A stretch of DNA of 64,000 nucleotides from an uncultured Prevotellaceae bacterium (GTDB taxonomy: Bacteria; Bacteroidota; Bacteroidia; Bacteroidales; Bacteroidaceae), in assembly GCA_900318555.1 (NCBI GenBank), contig ONKX01000021.1:1-64000 (forward strand), read 5' to 3'. The position numbers and the translations under genes are program-made. The notes under the pieces were generated by a model. It was not told the DNA's origin and searched no databases. It saw only the letters and a list, made by a program, of their open reading frames with translations. Below, piece after piece: positions 1 through 7,227 of the stretch; positions within the stretch are counted from its first letter, which is position 1; each line of letters opens with the position of its first letter.

Positions 1-732
1 CGTCACCTGCTGCTTAGCATCGCTCCAAGCCTTGTCAGGATCGCAATGACTCTCAACAATCAGACCGTCAAAACCTAAGTCCATAGCCTGCTGACACAGG
101 GGTGCTATCAGTTCACGACGTCCACCGATATGCGAGGGGTCGCTGATGATAGGCAACTCAGGAATACGACGATGCAACTCAATGGGAATCTGCCACATAG
201 GCGCATTGCGGTAGATTTTCTGCTCGTAAGAAGAGAAACCACGATGAATGGCTCCCAAGCGCTTGACGCCAGCCTGATTCAGACGCTGCAAAGCACCAAT
301 CCAAAGTTCCAAATCGGGATTGACGGGATTCTTCACGAATACGGGTTTATCCACACCCTTCAGTGCATCAGCCAAAGCCTGCATGGCAAAGGGGTTAGCG
401 GTGGTGCGGGCACCAATCCACAGGATATCCAAATCGTACTTCAGAGCTAACTCTACATGCTCCGGAGTTGCCACCTCAGTAGCTATCAGCATGTGGGTTT
501 CGTCCTTCACCTGCTTCATCCAGGGCAGGGCTTTTTCTCCGTTACCCTCGAAACCGCCTGGTTTGGTACGAGGTTTCCATACACCTGCTCGGAAGTTATG
601 ACAGCCCTTCAAAGCCAGTTGGCGGGCCGTTTCCATCACCTGCTCCTCAGTCTCAGCACTACAGGGACCTGCAATGACAAAGGGGCGTTCGTTGTCACTC
701 GGAAGATTCAGTTTCTCTAATTCCAGTTCCAT
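1..732 (-). CDS. Bifunctional DAHP synthase / chorismate mutase, 3' end outside window
   Basis: The reading frame is open from the ATG at 732 to the window edge (244 codons, C-terminus missing). Residues 17-27 read PFVIAGPCSAE, the N-terminal phosphate-binding signature of the type I DAHP synthase / KDO8P synthase fold, and ILWIGARTTANPF follows later. In Bacteroidota this domain is fused to a C-terminal chorismate mutase; that half lies beyond the edge, so the fusion is inferred. The enzyme condenses PEP and erythrose-4-phosphate, the first shikimate step. The start codon follows the aminotransferase stop by 2 nt, so the two are probably translationally coupled. It is the third structural gene behind the pheA attenuator, which would therefore control entry into as well as exit from the pathway. 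Confidence 0.88.
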   Translation of the reverse strand, partial: MELELEKLNLPSDNERPFVIAGPCSAETEEQVMETARQLALKGCHNFRAGVWKPRTKPGGFEGNGEKALPWMKQVKDETHMLIATEVATPEHVELALKYDLDILWIGARTTANPFAMQALADALKGVDKPVFVKNPVNPDLELWIGALQRLNQAGVKRLGAIHRGFSSYEQKIYRNAPMWQIPIELHRRIPELPIISDPSHIGGRRELIAPLCQQAMDLGFDGLIVESHCDPDKAWSDAKQQVT

Positions 733-734
733 AA

Positions 735-1919
735 TTATATCGTTTTTTTAATGCGTTCTAATGCTTGCTGTATTTTATCTTCCTTGGCGCACAGGGAGAT
801 GCGGATATAACGCTCTCCGTTGCTTCCAAAGATAAAGCCTGGGGTAATGAAGACGCGAGCTTCATGGAGTACACGCTCTGTCAGGTCTTCTACGTTCTGA
901 ATGCTATCGGGAATTTTTCCCCAGAGGAACATACCCACCTGATTCTTGTCGTATGTACAGCCTAAGACATCCATAATCTTCTCAGCCCACTGACGACGAC
1001 GGGCGTAGGTCTCGATATTGAACTCACGATGCCAGGCCTCGTCGTTCTTATATGCCTCAGCAGCAGCAAGTTGGATACCGCGGAAGGTACCGCTCTCAAT
1101 GTTCGACTGCACCTTTAGAATCCACTGGATAAACTGTGCATTCGAGGCACAGAGGCCTACACGCCAGCCAGGCATATTATGCGACTTCGACATCGAATTG
1201 AACTCGATGCAGCAGTCCTTGGCACCAGGAACCTGAAGGATGCTCAGATGCTCCTCGCTGAGGATGAACGAATAAGGATTATCGTTGACCACGACAATAT
1301 TATTCTCTTGAGCGAACCGCACAAGACGCTCGTAGGTGGCACGCTGAGCACGGCCACCAGTAGGCATATTGGGATAATTCGTCCACATCAGTTTGATTCG
1401 GCTATTGGCATTTGGCTGTTGGCTTTTAGCCATGATGTCCTCCAACTGGTCGAAGTCGGGTTGCCAGCCATTGTCCTCACGCAAATCGTAGTTGACAATC
1501 TTGGCACCTAATATCTTTGATAAAGAGGTGTATGTGGGATAGCCAGGATTAGGCACCAATACCTCATCACCCGGATTGACGAAAGCCAGTGTGACATGCA
1601 GGATACCCTCCTTGGAGCCAATCAAAGGCAGCACCTCGCTTTTGGCATCGAGGTCGACATCGTACCAACGCTTGTAGAAACCTGCCATTGCCTCGCGCAA
1701 CTCGGATGTACCCTGTGTAGGCTGATAGCCGTGGGTATTGGGTTGACGGGCAACCTCACACAACTTATTGATGGTTTGCTCCGATGGGGGCATATCGGGA
1801 CTACCGATAGCCAGACTGATAATGTCCTTACCCTCGGCATTCATCTGTGCCACTTCCTTCAGTTTGCGACTGAAGTAGTACTCCTGTACTAAACTTAATC
1901 TATCTGCGGGTTGTATCAT
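735..1919 (-). CDS. PLP-dependent class I/II aminotransferase of the phe/tyr operon
   Basis: A 394-aa fold-type I aminotransferase. The PLP-lysine region is SMSKSHNMPGWRVG, with NPGYPTY and NYPNMPTGG substrate/cofactor loops and a C-terminal ERYIRISLC arginine motif. Its place between pheA and the DAHP synthase gene suggests it transaminates phenylpyruvate or hydroxyphenylpyruvate, the last step to Phe or Tyr; specificity is inferred from context only. The stretch AKSQQPNANSR, just before KLMWTNYPNMP, is encoded by a copy of the dispersed GGCTATTGGC-type repeat (about 1400-1431) found between genes elsewhere in the window. It looks like an in-frame insertion in a surface loop. Confidence 0.87.
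   Translation of the reverse strand: MIQPADRLSLVQEYYFSRKLKEVAQMNAEGKDIISLAIGSPDMPPSEQTINKLCEVARQPNTHGYQPTQGTSELREAMAGFYKRWYDVDLDAKSEVLPLIGSKEGILHVTLAFVNPGDEVLVPNPGYPTYTSLSKILGAKIVNYDLREDNGWQPDFDQLEDIMAKSQQPNANSRIKLMWTNYPNMPTGGRAQRATYERLVRFAQENNIVVVNDNPYSFILSEEHLSILQVPGAKDCCIEFNSMSKSHNMPGWRVGLCASNAQFIQWILKVQSNIESGTFRGIQLAAAEAYKNDEAWHREFNIETYARRRQWAEKIMDVLGCTYDKNQVGMFLWGKIPDSIQNVEDLTERVLHEARVFITPGFIFGSNGERYIRISLCAKEDKIQQALERIKKTI
1400..1431. repeat. In-frame copy of the GCCAATAGCC short-repeat family
   Basis: Tandem-like units (GGCTATTGGC, TTTGGCTGTTGGC, TTTTAGCC) sit inside the aminotransferase gene. The same units, in reverse complement, fill the gaps at 16988-17018 and 36130-36187. Confidence 0.7.
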
Positions 1920-1947
1920 ATTCGTAACAATCGTTTAATTCGTGGTT

Positions 1948-2790
1948 TCAATTTGTTTGTTTCCCGTCCTTATATTCTCCTAAAATCTTAAAGTCCTTGG
2001 TTAACGGGATAATTGCGTCTATCGACTGACGATAACGCGTCAGGTCGTCGTACATCACATCGACATAGAACAGGTATTCCCATTCCTTGCCGATGATGGG
2101 CAACGACTGAATCTTCGTCAGGTTCATCTTATAAAAAGACAGGATCGCGAGCACGTGCGAGAGGCTACCCTCCTCATGAGGCAGTGAAAAGACGATACTG
2201 GCCTTATTTGCCTCCGTCAGCGGACGCAACAAATCGGCCTTATTGGGATTGCTCACCACGAGGAAACGCGTAAAATTATGCTTGTTATCCTCAATATGGT
2301 CATCCAACACCTTCAGTCCGTAGAGTCGTGCAGCCTCAGCATGACAGATAGCTGCCCAGCCCTTATGCTGACCCTCAGCAATCATCTTGGCAGAACCAGC
2401 AGTATCCTCAGCCTCCACATTCTTCAGCTGTGGATGCTGGGCCAGAAAGCGACGACACTGCATCAGAGCCACGGGATGGGAATGCACCTCGGTAATGGTA
2501 TCCCAGTCGTCCTCTGGCAGACAACAGATACAGTGGGTGATGTGCAATTTATGCTCTCCCACAATCGTTGTGCCTGAGTCGCGCAGCAATTCGTAGTTAT
2601 GCAACAGCGAGCCCGCAATGGTATTTTCGATAGCCAGAATACCAATGGCTGTAGGATCCTGCTTCATCTGAGAGAAAACCTGTTCGAAGGTACTGCAGCA
2701 TATCAACTGTATCTGCTCGCCCTCGTAATAGAGGTGAGCTGCTATATCGTGGAACGATCCTTCCATGCCTTGTATTGCAATCCGTTTCAT
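1948..2790 (-). CDS. pheA: Prephenate dehydratase with C-terminal ACT domain
   Basis: A 280-aa enzyme converting prephenate to phenylpyruvate. I chose the ATG at 2790 (MKRIAIQG) because the only longer in-frame start is a GTG nine codons upstream that would add a basic tail. The prephenate dehydratase domain (about 1-180) carries the conserved N-F-T-R-F segment with the catalytic Thr. The ACT domain (about 195-275) has IQSLPI where the classic Phe-binding ESRP motif would be. It is the first structural gene of the operon, downstream of an aromatic leader peptide and attenuator at 2821-2959. The aminotransferase gene follows after 28 nt. Confidence 0.92.
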   Translation of the reverse strand: MKRIAIQGMEGSFHDIAAHLYYEGEQIQLICCSTFEQVFSQMKQDPTAIGILAIENTIAGSLLHNYELLRDSGTTIVGEHKLHITHCICCLPEDDWDTITEVHSHPVALMQCRRFLAQHPQLKNVEAEDTAGSAKMIAEGQHKGWAAICHAEAARLYGLKVLDDHIEDNKHNFTRFLVVSNPNKADLLRPLTEANKASIVFSLPHEEGSLSHVLAILSFYKMNLTKIQSLPIIGKEWEYLFYVDVMYDDLTRYRQSIDAIIPLTKDFKILGEYKDGKQTN

Positions 2791-2820
2791 CTTAACTCTA
2801 ATCTTTTGTCTCTTCACTAA

Positions 2821-2855
2821 ACAACCCCACTTTCACTGGTGTGAAGCGGGGTTGT
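2821..2855 (-). terminator. Attenuator hairpin in the pheA leader
   Basis: ACAACCCC (2821-2828) pairs with GGGGTTGT (2848-2855), extended by TTCAC/GTGAA around a 4-nt loop. On the minus strand it lies between the leader peptide and pheA. The following T-tract is short (TTGTTTAG), so termination may be weak or partly Rho-assisted. Its 5' arm on the minus strand is shared with a competing pairing at 2895-2905. Confidence 0.72.
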
Positions 2856-2905
2856 ATTTTTCTTATTTCCTTCGTTAAATCTTATACGCAACGACCCGCT
2901 TCACA
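2840..2905 (-). promoter_or_regulatory. Anti-terminator pairing of the aromatic attenuator
   Basis: TGTGAAGCGGG (2840-2850) is perfectly complementary to CCCGCTTCACA (2895-2905), an 11-bp helix excluding the attenuator hairpin. The distal arm lies within the last codons of the leader peptide, so a ribosome stalled at the Tyr/Phe codons leaves it free, while one reaching the stop codon covers it. Confidence 0.75.
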
Positions 2906-2959
2906 ATTGCTTGCAAAGTAAAAGTAATAGCCGTAGAAATACTGATTCAACTTATTCAT
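2882..2959 (-). CDS. Tyr/Phe-rich leader peptide of the phe operon
   Basis: A 25-codon frame from ATG at 2959 to TAA at 2882. Residues 7-15 read YFYGYYFYF, five Tyr and three Phe in nine codons. It begins about 27 nt downstream of a perfect Bacteroidota promoter and ends just before the attenuator hairpin. The codon bias, position and overlap with an anti-terminator arm are those of a classical amino acid attenuation leader. The sensed species would be charged tRNA-Tyr and tRNA-Phe. The peptide itself probably has no other function. Confidence 0.82.
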   Translation of the reverse strand: MNKLNQYFYGYYFYFASNCEAGRCV

Positions 2960-2985
2960 TGTCTCTTTTTTTTGTTTATCGCCTG

Positions 2986-3017
2986 CAAAAGTATAACTTT
3001 TTCGCGAATCTACCAAA
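2986..3017 (-). promoter_or_regulatory. Promoter of the leader-pheA-aminotransferase-DAHP synthase operon
   Basis: On the minus strand, TTTG (3017-3014), a 20-nt spacer, then TACTTTTG (2993-2986): a full match to the Bacteroidota housekeeping promoter. Confidence 0.8.
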
Positions 3018-3060
3018 CATTTTGAAAGAAAAATTGCAATTGTGGCAATAATTTGTCACT

Positions 3061-4461
3061 TTATTCATCCATTTGGAACAATGGATCCTCAGGCATCACC
3101 ATGATAGGCTTCTGCTCGTAATCCTTCAGGAGCTTCTCGGAAACGTACTGTTTGTCAACCACCAAGCGGAACATGTATTCGCGGAACCAACTGGCCGTCA
3201 TAATCAGACAACCCTGCTGTCCCCACGAAGCGCCCCACGAATTCTCGACCTTCCACTTCAGGGGCTGGCCCTGCATGTCGAGGTCGACAGCTGTCAGCGT
3301 CATAGCATGGGTAGAACCGCTGTCGAAAGTGGAGATGCGTTCTGCCTTCGTCATATTAAAAGAGGTATTGAACAACGAGGCATAGTCGAAATTCTCCAAA
3401 TCACAGTAACCGCGCTTGCGGTCGAGTTGTTTACCCACGTCATAGCTGCTGTAGAGCTTTCGACCATCCTTCAGCGAAGCAATAGCCAGCGTCTCGATAT
3501 CCTCCATCGGCAGGTTCAGGTACTTCCAGTTATGGCCATCATACACATGGCGGTCGTACTCCACCTCGTAGGTCTTGTAGTATTCGCGACGAGGGTCGTT
3601 CATCACCATGATGAAAGTGCCATTGAGCGGACCACCGACAATCTCTTGATAGAACTCCTTCGGAGTATATTTCTTCTGAGCAGTGATGGCCTTGCCGTTC
3701 TTATCCTTAAAGGCAAAGGTAAACTCCTTGACGGGCTCGCCCAGCGTGATGACCAACATGTGGTACACCTCGGACAGCATCTCGGTCTTGCGCTGGTTGA
3801 TGGCATTAGGTTTCTTGCCCTCAGCCACCATCTTGCGCAGTTCCAGTCCCATCTCGCGCAATTTCGACTTGATGATTGACGCCATCTTCGACGTATTCTC
3901 TGCCGAATAGGTCTCCGGCTGAATGTCGGCAGGCACCAAGCCATATTTCTCTGCCAAGTCAGCAACACCACAGAAAGTGCCACCATCGCTGACGGGATAG
4001 TGGAAGAAGAACTGGACGCGCTGGTCGTCAATGGGTTTCTTGCCCGTGTCAATGACTCCCTGCAACATCAGGTTGGCTTTCTCCAGCTGGTCCCAGAAGA
4101 ACAGATAGTCCTGCGACAGTTCAACACTCAACGAATCGGTGCGCTTGGCGAAATTAGAACGGAGCACATTCAAGCCACTGAACATCCAGCATCGGCCCGA
4201 AGATTTCTGGTCGGTAATAGACTGTTTCTTCGTTTCCACACTGAAATAAGTATCCAATGCTCCTGCATTGGCCTGGTTCTTGGCTAACAGGTCAATAGCA
4301 TTGGCTGCCAGTGCATTACGTAAGGCACGATCAGAGGCAGTAGGCGCATTCTGTTTTTCTATCTGTTGCAACATCTGGGCGGAGATGCCCCCATCCTTCG
4401 TCTGGGCACTGGTAGACAGACAAGCAGCCAGTACGACAGCAAATATCAATTGTCTTCTCAT
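3061..4461 (-). CDS. Secreted C1-family peptidase (bleomycin hydrolase / PepC type)
   Basis: A 466-aa papain-fold aminopeptidase of the C1B group. It starts with a signal peptide (basic MRRQ, hydrophobic core, ending near SAQ20), unlike cytoplasmic PepC. The nucleophile is Cys91 in DQKSSGRCWMFSG, the catalytic His lies in STHAMTLT, and the Asn in KVENSWGASWG. The family cleaves N-terminal residues from peptides; here the likely site is the periplasm. Its ATG overlaps the stop of the upstream M48 lipoprotein gene by one base (TAATG), so the two peptidases are coupled and end the polysaccharide-export operon. Confidence 0.88.
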   Translation of the reverse strand: MRRQLIFAVVLAACLSTSAQTKDGGISAQMLQQIEKQNAPTASDRALRNALAANAIDLLAKNQANAGALDTYFSVETKKQSITDQKSSGRCWMFSGLNVLRSNFAKRTDSLSVELSQDYLFFWDQLEKANLMLQGVIDTGKKPIDDQRVQFFFHYPVSDGGTFCGVADLAEKYGLVPADIQPETYSAENTSKMASIIKSKLREMGLELRKMVAEGKKPNAINQRKTEMLSEVYHMLVITLGEPVKEFTFAFKDKNGKAITAQKKYTPKEFYQEIVGGPLNGTFIMVMNDPRREYYKTYEVEYDRHVYDGHNWKYLNLPMEDIETLAIASLKDGRKLYSSYDVGKQLDRKRGYCDLENFDYASLFNTSFNMTKAERISTFDSGSTHAMTLTAVDLDMQGQPLKWKVENSWGASWGQQGCLIMTASWFREYMFRLVVDKQYVSEKLLKDYEQKPIMVMPEDPLFQMDE

Positions 4462-5360
4462 TACTTTTTCTTCGTTGTTGTTTTCTTTGTAGTCGTCTTC
4501 TTAGTGGTTGTCGTCTTCTTAGCAGTCGTCGTAGTGGTCGCCGTCTTCGGAGACGTGTAATACCTCAGAGCTTCGGGCATCCACTCCTGAATCTGCCTGA
4601 TACGAGTGGCATCCGACGGATGGTCACTATAGAGGTCGTTCTGCTGGCTATTGCCATTCTGTGCGGCCATACGCTGCCAGAAAGCTACAGCCACCTGAGG
4701 ATCGTAGCCTGCCATAGCGGCAAAAATCAACCCCAAATGGTCGGCCTCACTCTCGTGATTGCGCGAATATTTCAGGTTCTTGAAATTGAACTGTTGTGAC
4801 AATGCCCACTGACCGATAGACTGTGCGGTAGCACCCACGCCAACAGCTCCGGCAATGGCTGTACCAATCTGAAGACCATATTGCTGCTTCATCTGCGTAC
4901 TCATCTGTTCAGCGGAATGACGAGCGACAGCATGGGCTATCTCATGACCTAAGACGATGGCCAGTGAGGCCTCGTTCTGGGTGACAGGCAACAGACCTTC
5001 ATAAACGCAGATCAGTCCTCCAGGCATACACCAGGCATTGACCTGATTGTTCTGAACCAAATTGAACTGCCAGTTATAGTACTGCAGGTCTTCTGACATT
5101 CCTGCCGACCTAAGATAGTTGGTAACGGCCGTAGCCAACTTCTCACCTACCCTTTTCACCATGGCTGTATTCGTAGCGTTGGTTGACAGTTTGGCAGTCT
5201 TCATAAACTCCTGATACTGCTGCGTGGAGAGGCTCAATACCTCACCGTCACTTACCATCAGACTCTGCTGTCTGCCCGTAATGGGCACAGTCTTCGTGGT
5301 TCCGCAACCTACCAATACAGCTGCCACCACTGACATCAATAAATACTTTATCTTCTTCAT
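4461..5360 (-). CDS. M48-family metallopeptidase lipoprotein with Lys/Thr-rich tail
   Basis: A 299-aa lipoprotein with lipobox LVGC (Cys19) and the zinc motif HEIAH at 139-143; the third ligand is in the NHESEADHLG helix near residue 205. This is the M48/BepA-like outer-membrane quality-control protease group. From about residue 271 to the end the chain is almost only Thr and Lys (TTT/KK units), encoded by tandem repeats on the DNA and thus prone to length change. The tail may bind acidic polymers or nucleic acid, but that is speculation. It lies 12 nt downstream of the truncated nucleotidyltransferase gene. Confidence 0.88.
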   Translation of the reverse strand: MKKIKYLLMSVVAAVLVGCGTTKTVPITGRQQSLMVSDGEVLSLSTQQYQEFMKTAKLSTNATNTAMVKRVGEKLATAVTNYLRSAGMSEDLQYYNWQFNLVQNNQVNAWCMPGGLICVYEGLLPVTQNEASLAIVLGHEIAHAVARHSAEQMSTQMKQQYGLQIGTAIAGAVGVGATAQSIGQWALSQQFNFKNLKYSRNHESEADHLGLIFAAMAGYDPQVAVAFWQRMAAQNGNSQQNDLYSDHPSDATRIRQIQEWMPEALRYYTSPKTATTTTTAKKTTTTKKTTTKKTTTKKK

Positions 5361-5372
5361 AATACCTATTTA

Positions 5373-6026
5373 TTATTGTAGTCTCTGATATCTTTTCAAC
5401 ATTTCCAATTTCTGATGACCGTCGAGCATTTCCTGAAGGATGAAACGACCTTCACGACCTGAAGGTTTACACAGCATCTGCGAGCGTTCCATGTCCATGA
5501 CTTCCTGCAGGACCCACATCATTCCTCGTGCAAAGCGACGAACGCCAAAGCTCCTCAGCAGCACATAAGGGAAACCACTGGTCTTGAGCGTCTCATAATG
5601 GCGTTCCGTCTTGAGCAACAGGAAATAATAATCAATGACGACACGCATATTCAGACGCTGCGCCAGGAAGAGGCGATAGACGTCTTCTATCGTCATGGGC
5701 TTGTTCAAAACATAATAATCGTCTGAAGACTGGCGCAGGTTACGCAACTCCTCGTCATAATAGCGGGCTACATAGGACGGAGCCTTGGCCTGTTCGTTCT
5801 GCTCTTTCATCTCCTCAGCCTCAGCCATCCAGTCGATACTCACATCCTGAGGAGCACGCAGACCGAATTCAAACAGCCGTTCAACACCCCTATAGCAGAT
5901 ACCTGCCACAGCCTGACGCTGCGCCAGTTCGTGTAAAGCCTGCCACTCTTCGGGTTCAGGACCACGCTCCAGACATTCGCGACGGCCGGTGGCCACCTGT
6001 ATCAGTTCAAAGAATAATTGTTTCAT
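5373..6026 (-). CDS. Nucleotidyltransferase-family protein (NTP_transf_5 type), catalytic core deleted
   Basis: A 217-aa protein. The N-terminus (MKQLFFELIQVATGRRE) and the C-terminal half (VIDYYFLLLKTERHYE through GRFILQEMLDGH) resemble the roughly 350-aa nucleotidyltransferase-like proteins common near Bacteroidales capsule loci. In that family the middle carries a KGQ...GDIDIW-type nucleotide/metal-binding segment. Here residues about 78-115 pass straight from an alpha-helical linker (WMAEAEEMKEQNEQ) to the C-terminal part, so about 130 residues appear missing in frame. It is probably catalytically dead, or a non-catalytic derivative kept by the operon. The family call rests on recognition, not a search. 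Confidence 0.6.
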   Translation of the reverse strand: MKQLFFELIQVATGRRECLERGPEPEEWQALHELAQRQAVAGICYRGVERLFEFGLRAPQDVSIDWMAEAEEMKEQNEQAKAPSYVARYYDEELRNLRQSSDDYYVLNKPMTIEDVYRLFLAQRLNMRVVIDYYFLLLKTERHYETLKTSGFPYVLLRSFGVRRFARGMMWVLQEVMDMERSQMLCKPSGREGRFILQEMLDGHQKLEMLKRYQRLQ

Positions 6027-6097
6027 ACTTTAGGTTTTTTCTATATTGGGCAAAAGCGCCAACTCACGAAGAGCCGGCGCTTATACGTTGACAATGA

Positions 6098-7219
6098 TTA
6101 ACTCAGCCCTAACAGAGGTTTCAAATCGTCCTCCTTATGTAATATATAGGCAGCGGTGCCTAAGAAAGCAAGGAACAGGAAGATGAGACATATCTTTGCA
6201 CGACCAGGACCAGCCTTCTTAACAGGAACAGTGGCACTCTGCAGGGTGGTAAATGCTGGTGTTTCCATCTGTACCTTAGCCTCGGCAGCCAGCATCTGAG
6301 CCGCTACTTGCGTAAATGCATTATACTGAAGCTGCATTTCGTTTTCCAAATCAGTCTGCTTCTGGCGCACGGTCTGAAGGATAATGTCGTTATTAGAGTC
6401 CATAAACTCTGCATACTTCTGACGAGCTTTTTCGTAACGTTCCTTTGTCTCTCTGTAAATCTTGCGATTGTAATCTAAATCAACACGAGCCTTCGACGTA
6501 CGATAGTCAGTAATAAATTTCTGCAGACGGTTCATTACCGTATCAGCCATCGTAGCACAAATGACAGGATTCTGATCGGTTACATCAATAGTAATAACCA
6601 TCGTTTTCTTGTCCACATCACAGACAACCTTCTTGTCCAGCACTTTGACAACATCAGCTTGTTTCTTTGTCAAGCGGAAGGGGTCTATTGTCTTTTTTTC
6701 TTCCTTCTTTTCAACAAACAAACCAATGATAGCCTTCATTGTACCGCCAATTGCTGCGGACCACCAGGGGACTTTCTGTTCCTCATTCAAATAATCATAA
6801 TAAGTCATCGTACGGTCTGGCTCACCCTCTTCCTTATCACCCTCGATGGTAACGGGAACATCAAAGAGAGTGGTTTTGAAATCGGTTGAGTTAACCAAAT
6901 CTGGATAGAGCGTGGGGAACAAAGCCTCAGTTCCGAAACCCGCATTACTCAAACCAATATTTACGCCAAAGGAGCTGGCAAGTGACGCCAAACTACTTCT
7001 ACCAGAACTATTGCTGGAGATTTCGGGCGAAAGCATTACCGTACATTGATAATAATTAGGCAGCGACAAAGTTAAGATGGCAGCCACCACAAAGGTAATG
7101 GGCAACACCTTATAGAACAGCCTTTTATGCTTTTTCAGATCATTGAAGATCTTTCCGAAGTCAATAGAAGACTCATCTTCAAGCAACTCTGTATTTTTAA
7201 TATTTTCTTCCATATTCAT
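6098..7219 (-). CDS. Wzz/GumC-type chain-length determinant
   Basis: A 373-aa inner-membrane protein: cytoplasmic N-tail, first membrane helix about 38-56, a long periplasmic region with coiled coil about 250-310, and a second membrane helix about 343-361 preceded by the Pro/Gly segment VPVKKAGPGRAK. This is the polysaccharide co-polymerase layout without a C-terminal tyrosine kinase. It sets chain length of a capsule or O-antigen made elsewhere, since no glycosyltransferases are present here. It starts 8 nt after the Wza-like gene, forming the export pair. Confidence 0.87.
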   Translation of the reverse strand: MNMEENIKNTELLEDESSIDFGKIFNDLKKHKRLFYKVLPITFVVAAILTLSLPNYYQCTVMLSPEISSNSSGRSSLASLASSFGVNIGLSNAGFGTEALFPTLYPDLVNSTDFKTTLFDVPVTIEGDKEEGEPDRTMTYYDYLNEEQKVPWWSAAIGGTMKAIIGLFVEKKEEKKTIDPFRLTKKQADVVKVLDKKVVCDVDKKTMVITIDVTDQNPVICATMADTVMNRLQKFITDYRTSKARVDLDYNRKIYRETKERYEKARQKYAEFMDSNNDIILQTVRQKQTDLENEMQLQYNAFTQVAAQMLAAEAKVQMETPAFTTLQSATVPVKKAGPGRAKICLIFLFLAFLGTAAYILHKEDDLKPLLGLS

Positions 7220-7227
7220 TTGATTTA

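Noticed and set aside
2821-2860. Plus-strand terminator (stem followed by ATTTTT)
   Set aside because: No plus-strand transcript leads into it; the minus-strand leader context explains the stem.
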